NCBI GenBank assembly: GCA_026393675.1
Contig: JAPKZQ010000040.1
Span: 1 to 64,000, forward strand
DNA from: Acidobacteriota bacterium
GTDB taxonomy: Bacteria > Acidobacteriota > Vicinamibacteria > Vicinamibacterales > JAKQTR01
Length of the DNA stretch: 64,000 bases
Direction of reading: 5' to 3'
Shown: piece by piece, positions 32,108-39,440 of the stretch
How the letters are laid out: each line of letters begins with the position of its first letter
How positions within the stretch are numbered: position 1 is the first letter of the stretch
Notes under the pieces: model-generated
The model's database searches: none
Seen by the model: only the letters and a program-made list of their open reading frames with translations
Told to the model about the DNA's origin: nothing
Translations under genes and position numbers: made by a program

Positions 32108-32152
32108 CTGAAAATGCAGGGGTCCCCAGTTCAAGTCTGGGCCTCGGCACCA
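32108..32152 (+). repeat. attR core
   Basis: Perfect 45-bp copy of the tRNA-Phe 3' end, without the 5' half of the tRNA. It marks the right boundary of the element. Confidence 0.95.
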
Positions 32153-32238
32153 GAAACCCCACACACATACATCGCGGTTAACGGGCGGCGCCGAGAGGCG
32201 CTCGCCCGCTCATACCGCTTCGGTATCCGGCCAGCGGT

Positions 32239-32835
32239 CTATTCGTCGCCCGCTTCGTCGGCCACTTTGTCGGCCACTTTGTCGGCCACTTTGTCCTGGT
32301 CGGGAAGGCTGGTGGCGAAATCATCGTACTGAGCGGGCGGCACGGCATCTACGGCCGGATCGTCCACGTCGTACACCCGCCCACCGCCACGCACCTTGAT
32401 CGGCCCCTTCGGCCCCGGGTCGCCCCGCCCTTTCCCTTGCGACGTCCGCTTGCCTTTCGGCGGCGCGGGCGGACCGAAGTTGCGCTCTCGCCGGGCCCCG
32501 GGCTCGCCCCCGCCAGGCGCGGGCGGCCCCCCGGGTCTCGGGCCAAAGCTCGAGGGCCCGCCCATCATGGGGCGCGGTCCCCGTTCTTCCCTGGGCCGGG
32601 CCTCGCTTACCGACAAGGCCCGTCCCATGAACGGCTGCCCGTTCAGTTGGCGAATGACCTCGGTTGCCGCAGCCAGATCCGCGTAGTCGACAAACGCAAA
32701 CCCGCGAGGGCGACCTGTTTCGCGGTCCATCGGCAGAACGACGGACAGCGGTGGCGCGACGCTTGTGACATGAGCCCGAACATCGGTCTCTGTCGCGCTG
32801 TATGGGAGATTTCCAAGAAACAACCGGACTGCCAC
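32239..32835 (-). CDS. RNA-binding protein with one RRM domain and a Gly/Pro/Arg-rich tail
   Basis: A 198-residue protein. The RRM (residues 3-80) has RNP2 LFLGNL and RNP1 RGFAFVDY. A low-complexity GP/R-rich tail follows (about 85-150), and a short acidic C-terminus contains VADK repeated. Bacterial single-RRM proteins of this kind are often cold-induced RNA chaperones. The C-terminal repeat comes from three tandem 12-bp DNA units (32258-32293 region), which could expand or contract. It stands alone, next to attR. Confidence 0.88.
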   Translation of the reverse strand: MAVRLFLGNLPYSATETDVRAHVTSVAPPLSVVLPMDRETGRPRGFAFVDYADLAAATEVIRQLNGQPFMGRALSVSEARPREERGPRPMMGGPSSFGPRPGGPPAPGGGEPGARRERNFGPPAPPKGKRTSQGKGRGDPGPKGPIKVRGGGRVYDVDDPAVDAVPPAQYDDFATSLPDQDKVADKVADKVADEAGDE

Positions 32836-33082
32836 GCTGTTATTTCACCTCGTGATGACACGGCGACATGCCGCTGTATGGCGCGATAAGTGACTGCTCT
32901 GGCGGAAAGGTAAGATGGGGAGTCAAGGCTTCAGTGCGTGTACCGGCCTTGACTGTAGCAAACCTCTCATTTCCGCGCAACTGCGAAACACAAGACGCCC
33001 CTTTCCGGTGCCCCTTCCGTGCCTTGCGTATCGGCGGACGGTCTGGTACCTTGGGGCTGTCCTTGCTATTCTGGGAGTTACC

Positions 33083-34117
33083 GTGAAGAGAAGCCTAGCC
33101 GTGCTCGCCGTCGTTGTTTTCTGTGCCACTACTGCCGCGTGCGGGAAGAAGGAAGCGGCCAAGCCGCCAGCCGCTCCGGCCAGATCCCCCGCCACCACCG
33201 CCCCCGAAGGCGCCGCCAAGCCTGTGCCCGCACAATTGCCGGACGTAGTCGCCAAGGTCAACGGCGAGGATGTGACCCGGGCTGAACTCGACATGGCGGT
33301 GCGCACCCTCGAGCAGCGCGCGCGCAACACCGTGCCGCCCGAGCAACGGGACGCCGTGTACCGCCAGGTGCTCGATCGCATCATCGGCTTCCACCTCCTC
33401 GCCCAGGAAGCCCGATCGCGAAAAATCGTCGCCGCCCCATGGGACGTGGACAAGCAGCTCGGCGATCTCAAGAAACAGTTCCCCAACGAGGCGGCATTCA
33501 ATCAGATGCTCCAGGCGCGCGGCGTGAGCTTCGATCAGCTGCGCAAGGAGACCGAGGACACCCTGGCGGTCAACCAGATGCTGCAGGCGGAGATCGAGCC
33601 GCAGGTCAAGGTGCAGGACGCGGACCTCAAGACGTTCTTCGACCAGAACAAGCCCCGCTTCCACCAGGCGGAGTCGGTACATGCCAGCCATATCCTGATC
33701 CGCGCCGACGAGAAGGCTGACGTCGTCACCAAGACCAAGGCCAAGGCGCAGGCCGACGATCTGCTGAAGCAGCTCCGGAGGGGTGCCAAACTCCCCGACC
33801 TCGCCAAGAAGTTCTCCCAGGACCCGGGCTCCGCGCAAAACGGCGGGGACCTCGGCTTCTTCAACCGCGGCCAGATGGTAGCGCCGTTCGACCAGGCGGC
33901 CTTCGCACTGAAGCCGGGCCAGATGAGCGGTGTGGTCGAGACCCCGTTCGGCTACCACATCATTCAAGTGCTCGAGGCCAAGCCCGCGCGCGACGTCGGG
34001 TTCGACGAAGTGAAAGACCAGATTCGCGAGTACCTGGCCACTCAGCAGCGAGAACAGATAAGCCAGGTGTTCGTTGATCAGCTGAAAGCCAAGGGCAAGA
34101 TTTCAGTCTTGATCTAG
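33083..34117 (+). CDS. Parvulin-type peptidyl-prolyl isomerase lipoprotein (PpiC/SurA/PrsA-like)
   Basis: A 344-residue periplasmic folding factor. The lipoprotein signal (residues 1-20, ending TTAAC with Cys20) is followed by a SurA-N-like helical region (about 55-185), then a parvulin domain (about 198-298: VHASHILIRADEKA; FSQDPGSAQNGGDLGFF; VVETPFGYHIIQV). GTG 33083 has GGGAG five bases upstream. A TGCTATTCT box ends 10 bp before the GTG; if it is the real -10, the message would be almost leaderless. The M28 peptidase gene follows after 26 bp. Confidence 0.92.
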   Translation: MKRSLAVLAVVVFCATTAACGKKEAAKPPAAPARSPATTAPEGAAKPVPAQLPDVVAKVNGEDVTRAELDMAVRTLEQRARNTVPPEQRDAVYRQVLDRIIGFHLLAQEARSRKIVAAPWDVDKQLGDLKKQFPNEAAFNQMLQARGVSFDQLRKETEDTLAVNQMLQAEIEPQVKVQDADLKTFFDQNKPRFHQAESVHASHILIRADEKADVVTKTKAKAQADDLLKQLRRGAKLPDLAKKFSQDPGSAQNGGDLGFFNRGQMVAPFDQAAFALKPGQMSGVVETPFGYHIIQVLEAKPARDVGFDEVKDQIREYLATQQREQISQVFVDQLKAKGKISVLI

Positions 34118-34143
34118 ACGCCCTGGCGGATGGACGCCCCCAA

Positions 34144-35520
34144 ATGACCAGACCTGCTCTCGCCCTCTTGATGGTGGCGTTCGTGCTGTCGGCGATCCTC
34201 GTCGCCGCGCCCGCGCCTCCCGACTGGCTCACGCCGCATCGGGACGCCGCGTCTCGCCTCATCGGTGAAGCCCTGTCCACCACGCACGCGTGGCAACGCC
34301 TGGCCGAGTTGACCGACACGTTCGGCCATCGACTGGCCGGCTCGAAGGCGCTCGACGACGCGATCGCGTGGGCCGTGTCCGAGATGAAGAAGGACGGCCT
34401 CGACAACGTCCACGCCGAGAAGGTGATGGTCCCGCACTGGGTTCGCGGGCGTGAGAGCGTGGAGCTGGTCGAGCCGGGTCCGCAGCAACTCGTCATGCTC
34501 GGGCTGGGCAATAGCGTCGGCACGCCACCGGAGGGCATCAAGGCCGAGGCCGTCGTCGTCGGCAGCTTTGATGAACTTGACGCGCTCGGCACGCGCGTCG
34601 CAGGACGCATCGTCGTCTATAACGTGCCGTTTACCAACTACGGCGAAACGGTTCGCTATCGCTCCACCGGCGCCTCGCGCGCAGCCGCCCTGGGCGCCGT
34701 GGGGATGCTGCTCAGATCGGTGGGCCAGCCCGGCCTCCGAACGACGCACACCGGGGCGCTGACGTACGCGGACAATGCCCCCCGGATTCCCGCAGCGGCC
34801 ATCACCTACGAGGATGCGGACCGCCTCCAGCGGCTCCAGGATCGTGGAGTGAAACTGGTCGTTCGCCTGTCCATGGAAGCGCGCATGCTACCGGACGCCG
34901 AATCGGCGAACGTCATCGCAGAGATTGTCGGACGGGAACATCCCGAGGAGGTCATCGTCATAGGCGGTCACCTCGACTCGTGGGACGTCGGCACTGGCGC
35001 GACCGATGATGGGGGCGGCAGCATCGCGTCGTGGGAAGCCATTCGCCTGATGAAGAAGCTGGGCCTTCGGCCGCGGCGCACGGTTCGCGCGGTGCTCTTC
35101 ACCAACGAGGAAAACGGCCTGCGCGGCGGCCTGGGCTATCGCGACCAGCACAAGGCCGAACTCCCCAACCATCTTCTGATGATTGAGATCGACGGTGGCG
35201 TCTTCAGACCACGGGGATTCGGGTTCTCTGGCAGCGAGGCGGCACGCGCCCTCGTCAAGGACATCTCGTCGCTGCTGGCCGGCATTGATGCGACCGCCAT
35301 CGGATCCGCAGGTGGCGGTGCCGACATCGGTCCGAGCGTCGAGGCGGGCAAGATCGCTTCGATGTCGCTCGATGTCGATTCGAGCCTCTACTTCACGATC
35401 CATCACACGATGGCCGACACGATCGAGCGGATTGAGCCGGCCGATCTGGCGAGGTGCGTTGCGGCGATCGCGGTGATGAGTTACGTCGTCGCCGACATGC
35501 CACAGCGCCTTCCCCGCTGA
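34144..35520 (+). CDS. M28 family metallopeptidase (carboxypeptidase Q-like)
   Basis: A 458-residue exported zinc peptidase. The signal peptide (MTRPALALLMVAFVLSAILVA) is followed by a PA-domain insert (about 130-240), then the catalytic domain. H276 and D278 (GGHLDSWD), D288 (GATDDGGG), E322/E323 (FTNEENGL) and the later EID and IHHT residues supply zinc ligands and catalytic acid. This is the layout of PGCP/carboxypeptidase Q-like enzymes, which cleave dipeptides. It is probably co-transcribed with the parvulin gene. Confidence 0.9.
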   Translation: MTRPALALLMVAFVLSAILVAAPAPPDWLTPHRDAASRLIGEALSTTHAWQRLAELTDTFGHRLAGSKALDDAIAWAVSEMKKDGLDNVHAEKVMVPHWVRGRESVELVEPGPQQLVMLGLGNSVGTPPEGIKAEAVVVGSFDELDALGTRVAGRIVVYNVPFTNYGETVRYRSTGASRAAALGAVGMLLRSVGQPGLRTTHTGALTYADNAPRIPAAAITYEDADRLQRLQDRGVKLVVRLSMEARMLPDAESANVIAEIVGREHPEEVIVIGGHLDSWDVGTGATDDGGGSIASWEAIRLMKKLGLRPRRTVRAVLFTNEENGLRGGLGYRDQHKAELPNHLLMIEIDGGVFRPRGFGFSGSEAARALVKDISSLLAGIDATAIGSAGGGADIGPSVEAGKIASMSLDVDSSLYFTIHHTMADTIERIEPADLARCVAAIAVMSYVVADMPQRLPR

Positions 35521-35595
35521 CCAGCTCGCATGCTTGAATGGTCTGGGCGCGCTCATGGATGATGTGCCGGTTTCCACCGGCATGACGCGAGTCCT

Positions 35596-35664
35596 CGTCA
35601 TTCCGGCGAACGCCGGAATCCAGCCAGCGTTCCTCTCTGGATGCCGGCGAACGCGGGAATCCAG
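35596..35664. repeat. REPIN-like repeat pair
   Basis: Unit 35596-35623 contains ATTCCGGCG-AA-CGCCGGAAT, and unit 35637-35664 contains GATGCCGGCG-AA-CGCGGGAATC. It belongs to the same family as 1483-1550. It lies in the 35521-35884 gap, otherwise holding only the ferredoxin promoter. Confidence 0.75.
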
Positions 35665-35820
35665 ACCGCGCAGATAACACCACTCGAAATGCGACGGCTG
35701 GGGTCGGCATTGGCATGAAGCTTGGCGAGTTTTCGACGACAAGACGCCGGGAAACCGGCGCTCTCGGAAACATCGTGGGATTGTCGTGGGAAAACGTCCT
35801 TTTCAGAGCGGATCGAAGTT

Positions 35821-35829
35821 TGCTATTCT
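35821..35829 (+). promoter_or_regulatory. Extended -10 promoter element of the ferredoxin gene
   Basis: TGC-TATTCT, an extended -10 box with a weak TTTCAG at the -35 position (35801-35806). It gives a leader of about 50 nt before the ATG at 35885. Confidence 0.5.
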
Positions 35830-35884
35830 GTAAGCGAAACGAAACTTCGTGCCCATGGTGGCACTGATTTGGAGGAAACCGGTC

Positions 35885-36136
35885 ATGGCAATGTTTATCA
35901 AGGAAGCGGATTGCATCAGCTGCGGCGCCTGCGAGCCTGAGTGCCCGAACGAGGCAATTACTCAGGCGGAATCCGTGTACGTCATCGCAGTCGACAAGTG
36001 TACGGAGTGCGTGGGCGCCCATGATGCCGCCAAGTGCGTCGAAGTATGCCCCGTGGACGGCTGCGTCGTCACGGACCCCAACAATGTTGAGTCGCGTGAG
36101 GATCTCGAAGCCAAGTACGCACGGCTGCACGTCTAG
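35885..36136 (+). CDS. 2[4Fe-4S] ferredoxin (YfhL type)
   Basis: An 83-residue electron carrier. Cluster one uses C10-x2-C13-x2-C16-x3-C20-P. Cluster two has C39-x2-C42-x8-C51-x3-C55, the long insertion typical of YfhL and Allochromatium-type ferredoxins, and C60 is an extra cysteine. A GGAGG lies 9 bases before the ATG at 35885; a second ATG is two codons later. A strong terminator follows, so it is monocistronic. Confidence 0.93.
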   Translation: MAMFIKEADCISCGACEPECPNEAITQAESVYVIAVDKCTECVGAHDAAKCVEVCPVDGCVVTDPNNVESREDLEAKYARLHV

Positions 36137-36171
36137 TCTGTCGGCGTAGTCTGCACCTTGCGACAGTTACT

Positions 36172-36198
36172 GGGGGACCCGCGTGGTCCCCCGTTTTG
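36172..36198 (+). terminator. Rho-independent terminator after the ferredoxin gene
   Basis: GGGGGACC (36172-36179) pairs with GGTCCCCC (36185-36192) around a 5-nt loop, followed by GTTTTGT. Confidence 0.85.
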
Positions 36199-36306
36199 TG
36201 TACGCTCACAAGTGAGCCTCGGCACCGACGACCGCGCCGGAGCGTAGCTTCCGCTTGGCCCGATACAGTATTCTGGACTGACATGATTCGTTGCCGCGTG
36301 ACTCCT

Positions 36307-37197
36307 ATGAATAACACTCGCATGCGCTTGCGTCTTGCCGCATCAGTCGTTCTCTGCCTCCTCGTTCTCGGCGGCCAGAGCGCGGCCACAATGGAGGTCG
36401 GGCAGGCAAAGCAGGGCACCAAGGTCGGAGCGAAGCCTAAGCGGACTCAGCCAGCCAAGCGCCCACCGGCGAAGAACGCGGCGGTCCCGGCTCCCGCGCC
36501 AAAAGTCGAGCGTCCCGTGCCGTTCACGGCGGGCGAGACACTGTCATACGACGTGTCGTGGTCGATGGCCTTTGTGACGGCCGGTACGGCGACGCTTCGC
36601 GTGGTCGACAAGCACTCATCATACGGATCGCGGGCGTACTACATCCTTGGTGAAGGCCGCCCGACGCCAATGCTGGCGAAGCTGTACTCGCTCTACTACA
36701 AGGCTGATTCGCTGCTCGATGTCTACACGCTCACGTCCCAGCGCGGTTCCGTCTATAGCGACGAGAATGGCCGGACGCGCATGAAATCGCTCCGATTCAA
36801 TCCCGACGGCCGGACGGCGCTCTTCGAGATGCAGACCTCGACCAATATGAAGAAGGACATCGCCGTCCCGGCGCAGTCGCAAGACGCGTTGTCAGCGCTT
36901 TTCGCGCTGCGTGCGATGACGTTGTCCTCGGGCATGACCATCAGGATGCCGGTGTGCATCAGCGACACGGTCTACTACATGTCTGCGACGGTTGGTGCTC
37001 GGGAGGATGTGAAGACGGGCATCGGCACCCAACCTGCGCTGAAGATCACACCCGTTATGACCGACGCGACGGGCAAGCCGGTCGGCCGCAAACTGTCGCT
37101 GTGGCTGTCGGACGACGCCAGGAGGATGCCGCTCCGGTTGCAGGCCGATCTGGCGGTCGGCAGCTTCAACCTGGTCTTGAGAGAAGCGAAGTATTAA
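36307..37197 (+). CDS. DUF3108 domain exported protein
   Basis: A 296-residue exported protein of the DUF3108 family, often found with glycan or envelope genes but of unknown function. A signal-like helix (MRLRLAASVVLCLLVLGG) is followed by a basic, proline-rich linker and the DUF core: FTAGETLSYDVSWSMAFVTA, YYILGEGRPTPML and LSLWLSDDARRMPLRLQADL. Start choice is uncertain: ATG 36307 is chosen, while 36283 and 36322 are alternatives and none has a good ribosome site. A TATTCT -10-like box lies at 36269. It converges on the GT2 gene 18 bp away. Confidence 0.82.
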   Translation: MNNTRMRLRLAASVVLCLLVLGGQSAATMEVGQAKQGTKVGAKPKRTQPAKRPPAKNAAVPAPAPKVERPVPFTAGETLSYDVSWSMAFVTAGTATLRVVDKHSSYGSRAYYILGEGRPTPMLAKLYSLYYKADSLLDVYTLTSQRGSVYSDENGRTRMKSLRFNPDGRTALFEMQTSTNMKKDIAVPAQSQDALSALFALRAMTLSSGMTIRMPVCISDTVYYMSATVGAREDVKTGIGTQPALKITPVMTDATGKPVGRKLSLWLSDDARRMPLRLQADLAVGSFNLVLREAKY

Positions 37198-37215
37198 TGG
37201 ATCTTGAGAGCGGTT

Positions 37216-38250
37216 CTAGGTAGAAGCGTCGGCCGCGCTGAACGGCCATCGCCCGCCCGTCGCCAGATTCACGACCGCCCCGAATCCCCAACATAGGTGG
37301 ATGGTCGCGAACGCCGCCATCAGAAACGGCTGGAGCCGCCACTTGCCCGTTCTTCTGCACGCGTCCGCGGCTGCCAGGGCAAGCACGGCGGCGTAGAACG
37401 CCAGAAGGCCGAGCAGTACCACGCTCGCGACCCGCGAGAACACTCCCAGCACGCCAAGCGCGATCAGCACGGCGACAAAGGCCGCAGGCACCGCTTGCCG
37501 CCATCGGAGCGATGCCGGATGCAGCCGCAGCATGGCGACCTTCCACCAGCCATACCGGAAGTACTGGCGCGCCAGCGCTCCGAACGTGGCCCGCGCGAAG
37601 TATGTGGACCTGATGGCCGGATCGAGCACGACGCGGCGGCCGATCGTGCGCACGCGGTAGTTGAACTCGTAGTCTTCGTTGGTCAGCAGGCGTTCATTGA
37701 GGCCGCCAAGTTCGGTCCACAGCGTCTTCCGATAACAGCCGAACGGCACCGTGTCGACATCCTGCCGCGCGGTCGAGCCTCGGGCAATCCGGTACGCCGC
37801 ATCGCCCGCTCCTGCCGGATGCGAGCCGGCGCGTGCAATCGCCTCGGCGGCCAGCGTATTCGCTCCCGGCGCCACCTGCCACACCCCGCCCACCACGCCG
37901 ACCTCGGCGCACTCCTCGAGTGCGGCGACCGCCCGGGCAATGTACTCGGAATCAGGAACGCAATGGCCGTCCAGCCTGACGATCACTTCTCCTGTCGCTC
38001 GAACTACACCCGCGTTGACGGCAGCCGGGATTGACGCCTTCACGACCGGCACCACGCGAACCACGAGGGATGGATGTTCACGACAGTACGCGGCCACCAC
38101 ATCGGCCGTGTTGTCCGATGAACTGTCAACGATGACGATCTCGCTCACCACATACTTCTGTTGCCGGATGGCTTCGAGAAGGCTCGTGATGTGCCGCGCC
38201 TCGTTTCGGCACGGCACCACGACCGAGACGCGACTCGTGTTCGCCGTCAT
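37216..38250 (-). CDS. Family 2 glycosyltransferase with C-terminal membrane helices (ExoA-like)
   Basis: A 344-residue GT2. The catalytic domain starts VSVVVPCRNEARHI with IVDSSSDNTADVV, the metal site is VRLDGHCVPD, and the acceptor side has LLTNEDYEFNYRVR. The segment RQYFRYGWWKVAMLRLHP is a feature of the succinoglycan ExoA-like group. Two to three membrane helices follow (about 248-330). Overlap of 4 bp with the UPF0104 gene means the two are translated together, suggesting a shared job in making or moving a lipid-linked glycan. Confidence 0.88.
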   Translation of the reverse strand: MTANTSRVSVVVPCRNEARHITSLLEAIRQQKYVVSEIVIVDSSSDNTADVVAAYCREHPSLVVRVVPVVKASIPAAVNAGVVRATGEVIVRLDGHCVPDSEYIARAVAALEECAEVGVVGGVWQVAPGANTLAAEAIARAGSHPAGAGDAAYRIARGSTARQDVDTVPFGCYRKTLWTELGGLNERLLTNEDYEFNYRVRTIGRRVVLDPAIRSTYFARATFGALARQYFRYGWWKVAMLRLHPASLRWRQAVPAAFVAVLIALGVLGVFSRVASVVLLGLLAFYAAVLALAAADACRRTGKWRLQPFLMAAFATIHLCWGFGAVVNLATGGRWPFSAADAST

Positions 38251-39236
38251 CGCCGCCCTCGAATCATGGCCAGTACGTCAGGCCCGAGCGTGGCGTCGCG
38301 GGTCACTCTGGCCAGCAACCACGCGCCGAGCACGAGTTTGGGTCCGTACGCGATCACATACAGCACCACCGAATAGGCCACAGCCGTGGTGCGGTCGACT
38401 GAGTAGACACCGAGCGCGAGCACCGTCAGGTACTGGAACACGCCCAGATTGCCAGGCGTAGAGACTGGCGCGCTGCCCACTTGCAGGACCAGCAGCACCA
38501 ACAGCGCGGCCACCGGAGAAACAGGAATGTGAAAGGCCAGCAACAGCAGGTAGTTTGTGAACACGGAAAGCAGGAGGATCACAGCTGAGAGCGCCAGTGC
38601 CGCGCCCAGCGTCCGGGGATCCCGCAGTTGCGCGGCTTCCCCGACCGCCGTCGCGCTTCGCCGGGCAAACCGCGCCAAGCCCTTGTGCGTAAGCGTTTCC
38701 ACTTTCGCTCGTAAGAATGCCGACACGCGCCGGCCGGCGAGCATGGTCGCCACCCCGAGCGCGGCTGCGATCAAACCGGCGATCGTCATGGCGCGGACCG
38801 GCCCTGCCAACCATGGAGGGAAGGTAACCTGCAAGGCGAGCCAGGCGGCCGCAAGCGCGACCACGCCCATGTCCATGAGGCGCTCAGCCACCACTGTCAC
38901 AAATGTGCGTTCGAGTGTCTGGCCTCCCGTTCTGGAGACCAGAAGCACGCGCACGAGTTCGCCGACCCGGATTGGCAGCGCGATATTGACGGCCTGCCCA
39001 ACGACCTGCGCCTTGAAGAGCAGACCCCATCGTGGTGAGTGATGGGTCGATCGTCCGAAGAGGACGCGCCACCGTTCCGTGACGAGCGCAAGCGAGGCGG
39101 CAATCGACACGAGCGCAGCCATTGTCCACCATGGATCGGTCTGCCCGATCGCCGCGACGAGCGCCCCGGGCGACTCGCCCCGGAACGCCAGCCACAGCGC
39201 TACGAGCCCAATGATCGATCCGACGACGACGCGCAT
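38247..39236 (-). CDS. UPF0104 / LPG synthase-type flippase domain membrane protein
   Basis: A second UPF0104 protein, 329 residues with about eight hydrophobic segments. Landmarks are NIALPIRVGELVRVLLVSR (about 94-112) and STPGNLGVFQYLTVLALG (about 266-283). I chose ATG 39236 (MRVVVGSIIGL); the longer frame adds seven unlikely residues. Coupled by a 4-bp overlap to the GT2 gene. Divergent from the radical SAM gene. Confidence 0.87.
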   Translation of the reverse strand: MRVVVGSIIGLVALWLAFRGESPGALVAAIGQTDPWWTMAALVSIAASLALVTERWRVLFGRSTHHSPRWGLLFKAQVVGQAVNIALPIRVGELVRVLLVSRTGGQTLERTFVTVVAERLMDMGVVALAAAWLALQVTFPPWLAGPVRAMTIAGLIAAALGVATMLAGRRVSAFLRAKVETLTHKGLARFARRSATAVGEAAQLRDPRTLGAALALSAVILLLSVFTNYLLLLAFHIPVSPVAALLVLLVLQVGSAPVSTPGNLGVFQYLTVLALGVYSVDRTTAVAYSVVLYVIAYGPKLVLGAWLLARVTRDATLGPDVLAMIRGRR

Positions 39237-39295
39237 CCTCGGCAGTCTAACGCACACACGCGGATGCGGCCAGCAGAACAGGAGGGACTGTGGTC

Positions 39296-39335
39296 AGTAC
39301 GTCATCTGTCCCGGGGAATTAGTACGATATCTGTC
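39296..39335. repeat. Paired 15-bp direct repeats upstream of the radical SAM gene
   Basis: AGTACGTCATCTGTC (39296-39310) and AGTACGATATCTGTC (39321-39335) match at 13 of 15 positions and are spaced 25 bp start to start. They lie in the 39237-39440 divergent gap and could be a tandem operator or a relic of a mobile sequence. Confidence 0.45.
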
Positions 39336-39440
39336 GGGTCGAGAGGCGGGTGGGGTGTGGCCGTCGATGGGATATGCGGACGTATCCTGACGCCGCCGTG
39401 GAGGGGGTGGCACCAAGGCGTGCTATCCTACCGGGCGTCC

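Larger units (their letters stand above)
21278..32152. mobile_element. Integrated element in tRNA-Phe, phage-satellite-like, 10.83 kb
   Basis: Perfect 45-bp direct repeats at 21278-21322 and 32108-32152 bound the element, and the left copy is the tRNA 3' end. Inside are a P4/DUF4102-type tyrosine integrase at the right end, AlpA/MerR-type regulators (22529, 29496), a ribbon-helix-helix protein, a RepA/DnaB-like ATPase, an iteron cluster, a possible small-terminase-like gene, a small membrane protein and two phage-type proteins of more than 500 residues. I find no capsid, portal, large terminase or tail fibre gene. The gene set resembles a phage satellite or a reduced prophage. Confidence 0.85.

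Noticed and set aside
39258-39440. Cobalamin riboswitch upstream of the B12-dependent radical SAM gene
   Set aside because: I could not find the B12-box core or a matching fold; the enzyme using B12 is no evidence for one.
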